This document shows, one piece after another, positions 11,059 through 21,523 of a DNA stretch of 64,000 nt. The stretch comes from Bromus sterilis (taxonomy: Eukaryota; Streptophyta; Magnoliopsida; Poales; Poaceae): positions 171,867,501 to 171,931,500 of the forward strand of contig OX465601.1 of NCBI GenBank assembly GCA_950022295.1. The letters run 5' to 3'. The position numbers and the translations under genes were made by a program. The notes beneath the pieces are model-generated. The model worked only from the letters and a program-made list of their open reading frames with translations, was not told the DNA's origin and did not search any database. The stretch's first letter is position 1; every line of letters starts with the position of its first letter.

Positions 11059-11716
11059 TGTTGGAGGAGATGATGATATGACCGAGCATGGGATGTTCCC
11101 TTCGGCCATGGAGGCGAGTGAGGATGTCTTCTATGATGCCCTCTCGGAGGACTATGATGATGCACTACATCAAATGGCGTACATCTTTGGAGGAATTATG
11201 GATGAGGAGGTTGAGCATGGGATTTTCCCTTCAACCAAGGCGGCGATTGGAGTCGAGTATGAAGATGAGTGCACCTACGTTCCTCCTACACCCATATATG
11301 ATGAGATACACCACATCCCATGTGAGAGTGCGACAGACCCACCCCACTTGAGTGAGAGTGACAAAATGAGTGAGTTGTGTGCCACTACCACAAATGAGAG
11401 TGAGTGCATTTCCATTGAGAGGATGTGTGTGACCATCACTAGCCCCACATATGAGGAGATGCCTACCTTCCCATGTGAGGAGAGCCACCACCACCACTTG
11501 AGTGACTCCACCATATGCGAGTTTGAGTGCATCCACCTACAGGGAGTGAGTGAGCCACCACACATTATGAGTGAGGAAGTTGATAGGTCTTTTGAGGCCA
11601 ATATATTTTCTAACAACTTAACCTCTACTTCTATTGTGTCTCCTCCTTTGGTGCTAGGTCTTCTATATGATGACGCTCCTATCTTCGATGAGTACCCCCT
11701 CACATGGAGGAGATGA
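11059..11716 (+). pseudogene. Gag-like ORF of A, continuation after the Helitron
   Basis: This is the same frame as the Gag ORF at 8564, resumed after the Helitron. The product is acidic and rich in His, Met and Cys, with repeated phrases such as EHGMFPS and EHGIFPS and several short stretches of the type HIPCES and TFPCEES. I recognise no domain. The frame ends at 11714-11716, and the protein continues in the -1 frame from 11704. One extra C in the C-run near 11694 would explain this, so the break looks like a frameshift rather than a true end. Confidence 0.6.
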
Positions 11717-12480
11717 TGGCCATGGAGGAAAATGATGCACCCTCCACATGGTTCCATCAAGATAAGGATGTGGACCATGAGTTGGTCTTTTCTACCTCAC
11801 CTACACCACATGATTGGAGCTTCAAAGGTGATGATATAGGTGACGGTACTAGTCTCGTCCCACTAGTGGAATTTGATTGTTTGCATGATGATGATCTTCC
11901 TATTGGCATGCTTCAAGCTTGTGTACCCACTACATGCTTTGATGAGCCACCTATTTATGATACATATGATGATGAGCATGTGCAATGCATTGGTTGTGAT
12001 GCCATGTTGCATAGGATCCCTTGTGCTAATTCCTTAGGTCACATCATGTTTGACACCCCGCTTGATTTGTCATATGTTATGCATGAGATCTCCCATATCT
12101 CATCTTCACAATCTTATCATAATAACTATGTCATACCCATTAAAATACATCCAATTTGTGAATATGTCATAGATGAAAAATCCATGGTTATTGGCATTTG
12201 CTTTTCTAGTGATGATATTGATATGCTACCTTTGCAAACTTTACACAATTCATCTCATAGATTATGCCATGACCTATCTCTTGTGTCACATGACTCCATC
12301 TCAGGTGTACACGTTATGCATCCCATGAATAACAATGTTTCACATGCTTTGGATGCCCATACTTGCTTGCATCTCCATTATGCCACCAACACAATGAAAC
12401 CTTTCATGATGGATGACACGTTCTTGTACCGTGCGTCCAATTTATTTGAGCTTTCCATTCATTGTTCTAACACACCATGA
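11704..12480 (+). pseudogene. Unknown acidic His/Cys-rich ORF of A (258 aa)
   Basis: This ORF overlaps the previous one by 13 bp in another frame and the next one by 4 bp (ATGA). It is full of Asp, His, Cys and Met, with phrases such as DEPPIYDTYDDEHVQC and IHPICEYVIDE. No retropepsin, RT or integrase motif is present. Composition and style are continuous with its neighbours, so the three ORFs were probably one long polyprotein downstream of Gag. Such long post-Gag reading frames without pol are known in non-autonomous grass gypsy elements. The function is unknown. Confidence 0.6.
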
Positions 12481-13325
12481 CCATACACATCATGATGGGT
12501 GATGTGTATGTTTACCATGCACACAACTTGTTTCCCTCATCATGTTGTGTAGGTACCCATGTTTCCACTTCAACTTCGGCAACTCACGAGTTGGAGATAC
12601 GAGCTCTTGAGAGCAATGACGAGGAGCCCCATCATCACCCTCCTCCCCCTCTTCGACCATGGCACAAGAAACCTCGGTTTTCCATTTACACGATCCTCCC
12701 ATTGCTATGGGCTATGCTTTATCTCATATCTTGCGTGTTCCTTTTCATGTTCACTTTGCATGCCCGACTCCCTTCTATTGATGTCCCATGCGATCGTGAC
12801 ATGTCCTTCCTCTCGCATAAGCCATATGCTCTTTACAATCGTAATACTTTCACTATCCATGAGCATCGACATTTTCTTTCCAAATTTGTTGTGGTGTACC
12901 TAGATGACATGTTTAATTGTAAACCACACTCTTATCATCTTGGGACATCCCCATATGGTATATGCATTTTCACCATTGTCACATCTATTTGCTATGATCA
13001 TGACATTGGTAGCACTACACCTTCCCACTATGACTTGATGTTACACAATGGTTGCACCCATAGCATTCTTCACATGGACACATTGCATATCTTTTCACCC
13101 TATGAAATTCAACCTCGCTCCTTGTGTGCCTTATATGACATCGCTAACACTCATGCTATGCCCAAGTATATGTTTCCTTTGCACATTTCTCATGCATATC
13201 TAGGAGGCAACTACTTGCGACAACATGTGGTGGACAAGAATGGCACGACTCTTTCTGCAATACCTCCGGTGCTTTCCCACTTTCATGGTGATGTGGTTTT
13301 GGATCCGTGGAAGGATCTTCCCTAG
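12477..13325 (+). pseudogene. Unknown 3' ORF of A with a membrane segment and an RT-like YLDD motif
   Basis: This is a 282-codon ORF ending at the polypurine tract. It has a Pro/His-rich stretch (about residues 51-65), one strongly hydrophobic segment (about residues 70-95, IYTILPLLWAMLYLISCVFL) and, at residues 137-144, FVVVYLDD. That last motif looks like the RT catalytic box of Ty3/gypsy elements (FVVVYFDDI), but the rest of an RT domain is absent. The end reads DVVLDPWKDLP. A single membrane segment recalls env-like ORFs of some plant gypsy elements, but that is only suggestive. It could equally be decayed pol sequence. Confidence 0.6.
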
Positions 13326-13338
13326 GGGGGGGGGGAGA
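13325..13338 (+). other. Polypurine tract of A
   Basis: A run of eleven G followed by AGA lies directly before the 3' LTR start TGATGCG. This is the plus-strand priming site and fixes the orientation of A. Confidence 0.8.
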
Positions 13339-13820
13339 TGATGCGAGGCATCCAACGGACATCGCCATGGACATGGACCTTCCGCCAAGGGACACACGCA
13401 TTGAGCATTCAAAGGTGAACTCTATCCTTTACGTGTGTCCTTACGGTCCTCTCATGGATGGTATACTACTTAACCCTCCACTCCCATGCATACTTAGGTC
13501 CGAGAGCTACACGTGCGTCATGGAGGAGGACGGGCACAAGAGAACGACTACACCATCCGCGAGAGAATCTTGGAAGAGAAGAGGGAAGAGAGGAGAAGAA
13601 GCCAAGGAGGAGGACAGCTTCCTCCAGGAGTCAGACTTCCGGGCTCCAGGATGGACCGTCCGGGTCCCAAGCCGGACGGTCCGGACCGTCCGGAAAATGG
13701 CCTCTTGAAGACGCTCTCGGCTCGTAATTATCCGGACCGTCCGGGCTCAGGCCGGACCGTCCGGGCTCCAGGCCGGACCGTCTGGGTAGGTCAACGCAAC
13801 CGGATCTGCCTGCGTGTAGC
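13339..13820 (+). repeat. 3' LTR of A, 5' half only
   Basis: It matches the 5' LTR at 1-265 and 1871-2040 with scattered differences and includes the CCGGACCGTCCGG cluster. It stops at 13820, where element B starts. The 475-bp remainder does not occur in the window. Confidence 0.85.
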
Positions 13821-15226
13821 TGATACGTCTCAAACGTATCTACTTTTCCAAACACTTTTGCTATTGTTTTGGCTTCATTCTTGCATGATTTCGACGAAAC
13901 TAACCTGGACTGACACTGTTTTGAGCAGAGCTGGCAGTGTTGTTTTATATTGTACAGGTTTCTTTATATTTAGGTACGCTGGAAAAATCCCCAAAAAAAT
14001 ATATAAAAAATCAACGTTCCGGAAGCTTCCAAGAGGCAAAAGGAGGGCCACAGGGCAGCCAGGGGCACCCAGGCGCCCTGGTGGCGCGGCTCCCCCCTGG
14101 TCGCGCCATAGATGCCCCTGGGTGGGTCCCACACCCCCTGGTGCCCTACCTTGGCCCTATTTATTCCCTCGGTGAGGAAACTCCAAAAGAAGAAGCCATT
14201 TTTCTGATCTACGTCATGGAGCCGCCGCCACCCTCTGTTCTTCCTCAGGAGAGCTAATCTGGAGGCTGCTTTGGCCTCCAGTAAGGGGAAATCATCACCA
14301 TAGTCATCATCATCGCCTCTCCATCACCCCTCCATGACTTCTCCCCTTATGTGTGGGTAATTCTCTGTTGTAGGTAAAGGGGATGGTAGGGATTGGATGA
14401 GTTAGATCATGTTATAGTTCATCAGATTGTTGGGGGCATGTTGCCTATCATCTACTTGGTGTTTATCATCTCTGTTGCAACGCTTTGTTCTTAATGCTTG
14501 TCACTTTGGGCCCGAGTGCCATGATTACAGATCTTAACCCCTTTTGTTTTCTTGAGTTTGTTGGAGTTCTTGATCCTATCTATGAGTTGTATGCAACTAT
14601 TATAGTCCGAAACCGGCGATCGCAATGGTGATAGCTTAGGACACCAAAGGGGATGGACTATAATTTGAGGATTCCATGTATCCATGAAGTGTTAATTCTT
14701 TGTTCCGGTGCTCTTTGACGGGAGTACCTTAATCTCCCTAAGTTCCTTTTGGCCCCGTTCATAGCGGGAGGGTAGGACAAAAGATGTTGTGCAAAGTTCT
14801 TATTGCAAGCACGTACAACTACCTTGGGATACATGCCTGATATTTGATATTTGCCTAGATGATCCTTTCTTTTCTGTGAGCCTTGACCATATTAGAATCT
14901 ATTACTTGTTCGATCTCATCCAAGCAGCACCCAACCATCCATCTCCCTAGCCTACAGTGTTTCACTCCCGCTGGTTATTAGTTGTGTACTTTCGTTGTTT
15001 TACTTTTGCTGTTTCACCACCACCATTATAACCACCACTACCACTTCCATACTATCGTTGCTACTAATACCTTTGTGCAAGCAAGCGCTTATTTCAGGTG
15101 CAATTGAATTGACAACTCAATTGTCAAAGCTTGTACGTATTCTTTGGCTCCCCTCATGTCGAATCAATAAATTGGGTTATCTTGCCCGCGAAGACTATCT
15201 TGATCCCCTACAGTTCAGGGTTATCA
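13821..15226 (+). repeat. 5' LTR of element B
   Basis: It starts TGATACGTCTC and ends GGGTTATCA. Length 1406 bp. The solo LTR at 41793-43175 is a second copy of this LTR family and confirms both ends. The expected left duplication is GTAGC (13816-13820); the right one is outside the window. Confidence 0.9.
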
Positions 15227-15238
15227 AGTACTGTTTTC

Positions 15239-15256
15239 TGGCGCCGTTGCCGAGGA
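15239..15256 (+). other. Primer-binding site of B, tRNA-Asp type
   Basis: TGGCGCCGTTGCCGAGGA lies 12 bases after the LTR end. It differs by one base from the PBS of C1 (17797-17814). Confidence 0.8.
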
Positions 15257-15310
15257 GCATAGCTTTATTTACAGGTCTACTTGAAGTATCATGCCTGCTG
15301 CACGTTATCC

Positions 15311-15803
15311 ATGGGTAAGAAAGGAGACCCCAAGGTTACGATCTTACCATCACGTACAAGAAAAGATACCGCTCTTAGCACTAGTGCTAAACTTGATTCA
15401 CCTTCATTTATGAGTAAGTTTGATTCACCTCAGTTACATGCTACTTCTGCTGAGTCTGGCAATATGTCAGACACTTTTGATGATGCTTCTACTACCTTTG
15501 ATACTACTGGTTCACTTGGTTCTTTTATTGAAGAACAGATTGCTGCCGTTGCCCGATTATCGGGAGTTGAAATTCCATTACTAAAACCCCTGTTGGAAGA
15601 ACTCATGGTTACCCTGATCTTACCGTCCTTAAGGAGAGACTCCTTGAGGATGATTATATTATACTTGATGATAATTTATGTAGGGAACTTAATGAATGTG
15701 CTGATTCCAACCCTGCTGCTATAGAGAAGTTGCTCGCAAACCATTCCATGAAGAACAAGTTTACTCCTGATCCTACTTTTGCTACGTCTCCTATATACAT
15801 CCC
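15311..15803 (+). pseudogene. gag: Gag of element B, N-terminal part
   Basis: The ORF begins MGKKGDPKVT and is Ser/Thr/Asp-rich, as at the start of Athila-like Gag proteins. Near 15577 the frame shifts by one base: upstream text is in the frame of 15311, while from about 15580 the sensible reading (THGYPDLTVLKERLLEDDY) is in another. At 15803 element D interrupts a codon. Joining 15803 to 59840 (dropping one copy of the duplicated 5-mer) keeps the frame, which supports the insertion model. The product would be the capsid precursor. It is inactive. Confidence 0.75.
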
Positions 15804-16170
15804 TGACGAGGGGGTGACCCCACGACTCCTGCGTGTGAGGATACCTGTTGCGTACGAAGATAGAAGGCCCGCTGAAAGCTTCGAAAATCCCACGACTGGC
15901 CCATTCAAGGCACCAACGTAGGAGTCCGCGACTAAATATGGAAGTCAAGACTTGGCGTACAAGGCAAGGCTAGAATTAGGCAATCGTCCCTGTAACCTAA
16001 GACGGACTCCCCGAGACCCAGCCTAGTATATAAAGGCTGGGAGGGGGGACGTCTCGATCATCCAATCTACAATCCACACCTCCGGTCTTGCGAGAACTCG
16101 CCTAGACTTCCACTATAATCGCCCCCTTGCACAATAAAATCGAGCAGGAAGTGCTTCTCCTGTTAGCCGA
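15804..16170 (+). repeat. 5' LTR of D, 3' end missing
   Basis: It aligns with 59387-59752 with roughly one difference per 20 bases by eye, so D is one of the older insertions. It ends at TTAGCCGA, where C1 is inserted. The last ~85 bp of the LTR and the PBS are not found on the other side of C1. Confidence 0.85.
16027..16034 (+). promoter_or_regulatory. Probable TATA box in D's 5' LTR
   Basis: TATATAAA in the context CCTAGTATATAAAGG, present at the same place in the 3' LTR (59610-59617). Confidence 0.6.
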
Positions 16171-17785
16171 TGATACGTCCAAAACGTATCTATAATTTCT
16201 GCTTGCTCCATGCATGTTTTGTGTGATATTGCTATGATCTAGATACACTTTCATACACTTTTGATCATATTTGGACTAACCTATTAACTCAGTGCACCCC
16301 AATGCCAGTTCCTGTTTTCTGCTATTTTTCTATTTCAGTTTTCCCCCATATAAAAAGTGCCAGAAAAATTCCGGGAAAAATACAGGAAAAATCATCGTAC
16401 AGGAAGCTTCGAGAAGAGCCCGGGAGGGGCCAGAGGGGAGCCAGGGGGGCCAGGCGGCCACCCAGCGCGGTCCCACCCCTGGCCGCGCGAGGGGGGCGCC
16501 TGGGGCCCCTGGTCCACCTCTGGCTGCCCCCCTTCGCCTATTTATTCTCCGTCACGGGACAACTCCAGAAGAAGAACCCTATTCCGCAAACTCGCCTCTG
16601 CTCCGCCGCCGCGCTTCCAAGATCGGGAGCACCAGAAGACCTCTTCCCGGCACCCTGCCGGAGGGAGGATTGACCTCCGGGAGTCTCCTCTCCACCATGG
16701 ATGCTCCCCGGATGTCTCGTGAGTAGTTTTCCTTGGACCATGGGTCCGTGATCAGTAGCTATGTGATGTTCTCCTCCCCTCTTTGATCTTCATTGTTTAG
16801 ACCTCGTGAGCTGCCCTACAAGATCGAGGCACCTTTGTAATATTTCTGCTGTTGTTATGCTGAGTTTGGAGGGATCTGATGGATTATGAGATTATGTTCA
16901 GATTGTGATAGAGTAATATATTTGGTTTTTATCTCTTATATTTTTGTTCCTAAGTAATTCTTGCATGTTCTCCGTTGCTGTTTATTGCTTTGGCCAAGTA
17001 GTAGGTAGTGACTCCAAGAGGGAACATTGTGCTCGATTGTGGGTTCATGCCCCCCGATGACACGCTTGAGTGACAGAAACATGAGTCTAGGGGATGTGAT
17101 GTTGCCACAAGGGGGAAAACAACGGTGCTTGTAACCGCGGTTACAAGGATTGTTTACTTTACGCAGAGTTCTTTTTAATGCAGTTGTCTGTTGCTTTGGG
17201 TTTACACTTTGGGTGGGGCTCGCAACTTAATACTAGCGAGATGTTCTGGATAGATATCTCAAGGTGGATGCTTAGTAGTAGATGCAGATGGATTTCGGTC
17301 TACTTCTTTTGGCGTACTGCCCGTGCTTTTGAACCTCGTCCTTTCTTTTGTAGCATAGTTAGCATTGCGGTGCGTTTATAATCCTGTACTTTGCCTTTGT
17401 GTAATTTGTTTACCTCGCATAGCAATTTTATCTTCTTTTGGGAGAGATACATCTCTAGCGAACATCATGTATCCCGGTCCATATCCTCATTACTGTTTCC
17501 ACGCTATATTTACTTTACTGCTTTTACTTGCTATCATTATCCCTTGCATTTTATCCTTTGTGAACAACAAGACCGGAGAGATTGAAAACCTCTCTGAACT
17601 TCGTTGGGAACAAAGTTATATGTGTCTGTGTGCAGGTTCGCGTCAGTTGCGCCGCTGACACCTACTTATCATCTCTGGAGTCCTACTGGAGACAAACCTT
17701 GGTATCTTCACCGAGGGAAAACTGTTGCTGCACTACATCTCAAACCTTTCACTTGGGGTAACCAACGAAGGGCGAGAAGCCATCA
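16171..17785 (+). repeat. 5' LTR of C1
   Basis: 1615 bp, from TGATACGTCCAAAACG to GAGAAGCCATCA. Related copies are 266-1865 (minus, solo), 26291-27845 and 62312-64000 (minus, incomplete). The GC-rich middle (16400-16700) with GCGCGG motifs is typical of this family in the window. Confidence 0.92.
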
Positions 17786-17796
17786 AGCAAGTTTTC

Positions 17797-17814
17797 TGGC
17801 GCCGTTGCCGGGGA
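17797..17814 (+). other. Primer-binding site of C1, tRNA-Asp type
   Basis: TGGCGCCGTTGCCGGGGA, complementary to the 3' end of plant tRNA-Asp, 11 bases after the LTR. Confidence 0.85.
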
Positions 17815-17960
17815 CTCCGAGTGCTAAGATAGGGGAGTTGCACACTACCCTTTACCTTTGTTTTTTAGTCTTGTTAGTTTACCTTTCAGTTTTTGCTTTA
17901 GTGTCCTTTATCAAAAATCCAAAAGAATAATAGTATGTCTAGTTCCTTACTTGCCAATCA

Positions 17961-19181
17961 ATGTCTGACTTCTTTGAAACTAGATCTTATTGGCATGGAG
18001 GATTCACCGAGGATCAGCAAAAGTGGTACAAGGAACACCGCTTGTCTCAAAAGGGGATACACTTATGGAAACAAATACACCAGTTGTATGAGTATGCTAG
18101 AAACTTGTGCTCAATATATAATATATATTTTGGCAGGGATGAATCTTGTTGCTTTATGAGGCACAAACACCTTTCTTTCCAATGTGAGTACAATGATGAT
18201 GAAACCTTAGCTTCTTATGCTAAGGGAAACTATGATTTTTATGATGCAGAGCCAATAGAAGAATTTGTTGCTTATAAGGGTGCCTATGAAATTACTTCTC
18301 TTCTTAGAAATATTAATGATGCCCCTTACAAATCTGAGAGTCTTGCTATACTTAACTATTGTTTGGAAAATTATGATGCAAATTATTATATTACTGATCA
18401 TCTTGAGAGAATCTCTCCCCCAAAGGAAGAGACTAATGTTTTGCGGGACTCTATGAAAGAAGAAATTGATGAAACCGAAAGCTCCTTGGATGAAAAAGAG
18501 GAGGAGAGTGACGAACAAAAGGAGGAAGAATGGAGCCATCCATGTCTACCTTCTAATGAGAGTAACTCTTTGAATCTTACCTTATATGAGTGTTATGATC
18601 TTATGGATTCTTTTGAAATGTCCCTTTTTGATGAAGTTGATGCCTTCTATGCTTATGGTCGTGATGCCACTATGGATGATGCTTACGGAAATGAACTTTC
18701 TATAGTTCCTCATGTTAAGCATGAAATTTTTGCTATTGCACCCACACTTGATTTTCCTATTATCCTTTTGAAATCTCCAACTCATATTCCAGAGAATTGT
18801 GCTCTTATCAAGGCTCAATGTGATGGGTTGCATTTATCTTATAATCCTAAAGATCGTGTTGAAAACTATACACGTGTGCTTGTAGGTCATAAACAACATG
18901 ATTTATGTGATAGTTATATTCTTGATGTTGTTCATGATACTACTGAAAATTATTTTGAGAGAGGGAAGTTTGGTTGTAGAAACTTCCATATTACTAAAAC
19001 TCCTCTCTTTATGTTGAAAGTTTTGAAGATGTTCTTGTTCCACCTTCCTATGCGGGTTTCTTTTTGCTTCTTTGATTTATTTTATTATAAGATGCCTATG
19101 CATAGGAAGTGGGTTAGGCTTAAATGTGTCTCATATTTGCTTCTTGATGCTCTCTTTTGCTCCAAATTCATATTCTTATGA
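17961..19181 (+). CDS. Unknown 406-aa ORF of C1
   Basis: This is the only long open frame of C1 and it is uninterrupted. The N-terminal third contains an aromatic-rich segment (MSDFFETRSYWHGGF, then a helical stretch around residues 20-60). The middle (about residues 155-190) is a highly acidic Glu/Asp/Lys-rich linker. The C-terminal ~60 residues are hydrophobic and basic (for example MLKVLKMFLFHLPMRVSFC), so membrane association is possible. No Gag, protease or RT motif is seen. ORFs of this style occur in non-autonomous Athila-like elements of grasses; the role is unknown. Being intact in an otherwise coding-free element, it may have been kept by selection during the element's activity, but this cannot be shown here. 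Confidence 0.6.
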   Translation: MSDFFETRSYWHGGFTEDQQKWYKEHRLSQKGIHLWKQIHQLYEYARNLCSIYNIYFGRDESCCFMRHKHLSFQCEYNDDETLASYAKGNYDFYDAEPIEEFVAYKGAYEITSLLRNINDAPYKSESLAILNYCLENYDANYYITDHLERISPPKEETNVLRDSMKEEIDETESSLDEKEEESDEQKEEEWSHPCLPSNESNSLNLTLYECYDLMDSFEMSLFDEVDAFYAYGRDATMDDAYGNELSIVPHVKHEIFAIAPTLDFPIILLKSPTHIPENCALIKAQCDGLHLSYNPKDRVENYTRVLVGHKQHDLCDSYILDVVHDTTENYFERGKFGCRNFHITKTPLFMLKVLKMFLFHLPMRVSFCFFDLFYYKMPMHRKWVRLKCVSYLLLDALFCSKFIFL

Positions 19182-20341
19182 GAGCATCTTTTAAAAATCT
19201 TTAAGCCTAGCTAATGGCTTTAAAGAAGCGCTTTCGGGAGGCAGCCCGCAACGAATTAAGGTTTTTTTTTGCTTTTGTTGTGTCTTGATGATTGTTACTA
19301 CTGTAGCAACATTATTGTATCTTTATTTCTCAGCTTTCTGCCAACTTATAGCCTCTTACGGCAAGAGAAGTAAAAGTTGTGACATGCTGTCCAGAAAACA
19401 GATTCTGTCCTCGTGACCAGAAAAATTCCAGAAAAATCCAGTTCATCTTTTTGAGCTGAAATTTTTACATAGTATGCTCTATACAATTACGAAACTTCCG
19501 TATGTTCTGAGTTTTTTGATTTGAGTTGCAGAAGTGCCCCTAAAAAATGTGTCAATTACGAAACTTCAGTATGTTCTGTGTCAAGTGCTCAAGCTTGGGG
19601 ATGCACCCATGCATCCCCAATAAATATTCAAGGAGACTCAAGCGTCTAAGCTTGGGGATGCCCCCGTGCATCCCCTTCTCCATCAACAATCATCAGTTTG
19701 TCCTTCGTCTCACTATATTTTTATCACTTCATGCGTTATGTGCTATGCTTGGAGCGTCTCGCTCTTAGGTTTTACTTTTAGTTTTCTTTAGCTTTGCTTG
19801 CTGTTCATAACAAGTTAGATCCCGTCTTACTTTGTGTGGGAGAGAAACAGGCTCCACTTTCAAAATTTAGAACACATCATAGGATTCTTCATGCCTGTCT
19901 TTTTGCTGTTGTGTGTTCTTTATCTTTTCATAGCTACTGCCATGTTTAGTTTTAGTCTTAGTTTGTCTTTAGCATGAGCCTTGGCTTTTGTTTATTTTGT
20001 TGCTGCAACTCTTTTTAGTTTTCATGTTTATCTTGTTAAAGAGAGTTGGTTGTTGCTCTGAGTTGTGTCTTGTCCTGAAAGTAGGTAATTGAGGTTGCTA
20101 TTTAATTCTAGTAGTAACTTGCAATGGTTTTCAGGTATTGATGTGAGTTATGTTTGAACTTTTGGTGTCAAGTGCTCTAGCCTATTATTGATAGGTGTCG
20201 TGTTTTGGGAAATCCGTGTTTATTTTCAAAACCTACAAAACTAGTTGAGAACTCTAGCTACTAGATGGATCACTACTCTTCTGAGGGGTCGAATATCAGA
20301 GAACACTCACGTACCATGAGTCGAGGATGCGCAAGGATAAC
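19182..20341 (+). other. C1 internal untranslated region before element E
   Basis: No coding evidence. It contains two similar AAGCTTGGGGATG-type phrases (about 19588 and 19647) of the kind seen next to the 3' LTR (26277), and T-rich stretches. Confidence 0.6.
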
Positions 20342-20649
20342 TGTCGTCGATATGTGAACGACAGATGCCATAGGATGGCTAAAATGGGGGAACAATGCGC
20401 AGACGACGGCGCTCCGGACGGGTCTAGGTACAAGCACAGTCGGACACCGCGAAGTACCCAGGTTCGGGGCTCTCCGTAGAGATAAAACCCCTACTCCTGC
20501 CTGTCTGAACTATAGGCATATATCTGTGTACATGGTTGCTCCTTGAGATGTATATCTGCTACTGCCGAGCTGTGCTGCTGTCACCCGAGCCGGCCTCTAC
20601 CGAAAGGATCAAAGAGTGGAGAGAGCTCTTGGCTTGGCCTCTTGGAGCC

Positions 20650-20657
20650 CTTATATA
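20650..20657 (-). promoter_or_regulatory. Probable TATA box in E's left LTR
   Basis: TATATAAG on the minus strand, conserved in the right LTR at 24402-24409. Confidence 0.55.
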
Positions 20658-20873
20658 GGAAGGCCCAAGGGGACAAGGAGACAAGAAGGTACAAGGGAGA
20701 AGGGGACAAGGGGACAAGGAGAGCATGGGAAAAAGGTGGATGTGATTTAATTGTGACACCTCCACTTTACACTATTCACCATGTCATGATCTGACTAAAG
20801 GCATCATGGTTTGTCTAATCGGCTCGTCTTGTCTGCTTGATGTAGATGTCTCGGTTGACCTCTAGGGCAACCA

Positions 20874-21045
20874 AGTGCGGGACAGTCGGCCGAGTGCGTG
20901 GGCAGTCGGCCGAGTGTGGGCAATCGGCCGAGTGTGGGCAATCGGCTGGCGCCCGAGCTGGGGCACAGTCGGCGAGGGCGCAATCGGCGGAGTGCGCGGG
21001 GCAGTCGGCCGAGCTGAGCTGAGGGCGCAATCGGCGCCCGCTGCT
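20874..21045. repeat. Short tandem motif array in E's LTR
   Basis: Variants of GGGCAGTCGGCCGAGTG repeat about every 20-25 bp with C/T and A/G changes. The same array is present at 24618-24785. Scattered CAGTCGGC motifs continue through the internal region. Confidence 0.75.
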
Positions 21046-21100
21046 TTCGAAGATTATTCCCTCTGCTTGACCCTACCGGGGGTATATTCCCCCAACAGTA

Positions 21101-21523
21101 GCCTCCGAGCCTCCGGGTGACTCGGAGAGTCATCCGGAGGGTCTTCTTCCTTGTCGGTGGAGATGGACGTCGATTGCACTTGGTGCAGCTTCTTTCCAGT
21201 GGGGGCGCGCAAGCGCACCCACTGGGTGTAGCCTCCGAGCCTCCGGGTGACTCGGAGAGTCATCCGGAGGGTTTCTTCTTCGTCGATGTAGATGGACGTC
21301 GGTTGTACTTGGTGCAGCTTCTTTTCAGTGGGGGCGCGCAAGCGCACCCACTGGGTGTAGCCTCCAGGTGACTCGGAGAGTCATCCGGAGGGTTTCTTCT
21401 TTGTCGATGTAGATGGACGTCGGTTGCACTTGGTGCAGCTTCTTTCCAGTGGGGGCGCGCCAGCGCACCCACTGGGTGTAGCCTCCGAGCCTCCGGGTGA
21501 CTCGGAGAGTCATCCGGAGGGTT
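21101..21523. repeat. Tandem repeat of about 130 bp, 3.3 units, in E
   Basis: Units start at 21101, 21231, 21360 and 21481. Each begins GCCTCCGAGCCTCCGGG and holds GACTCGGAGAGTCATCCGG, then a TGGTGCAGCTTCTTTCCAG segment and a closing CGCACCCACTGGGTGTA. Unit 3 lacks 9 bp near its start. Decayed relatives occur at about 22200-22400. Confidence 0.85.

Larger units (their letters stand above)
1..13820 (+). mobile_element. Element A, non-autonomous gag-only LTR retrotransposon (host of the nest)
   Basis: This element has a 5' LTR ending near 2528, a tRNA-Met-type PBS at 2533-2546, a gag-like ORF series from 8564 to 13325, a G-rich polypurine tract at 13325-13338 and a 3' LTR starting at 13339. 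Base 1 of the window aligns with base 13373 of the 3' LTR, so about 34 bp of the 5' LTR lie outside. Subtracting the nested insertions leaves about 4.7 kb internal plus two LTRs of about 0.96 kb. No protease, complete reverse transcriptase or integrase is visible, so it must have depended on another element. The second half of its 3' LTR (the part starting GAGTGGGCCAAGG) is not in the window, so everything from 13821 to 64000 probably sits inside that LTR. Confidence 0.85.
20342..21097 (-). repeat. 3' LTR of E (left copy)
   Basis: 756 bp. Contains a TATA-like TATATAAG on the minus strand (20650-20657) and a short-motif array at 20874-21045. Confidence 0.92.

Noticed and set aside
13325..13335. 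G-run as a sequencing or assembly artefact
   Set aside because: It sits exactly where a polypurine tract is expected, directly before an LTR start.
17797..17814. tRNA gene fragments near the LTR ends
   Set aside because: These short tRNA matches are primer-binding sites of the retroelements; no cloverleaf is present.
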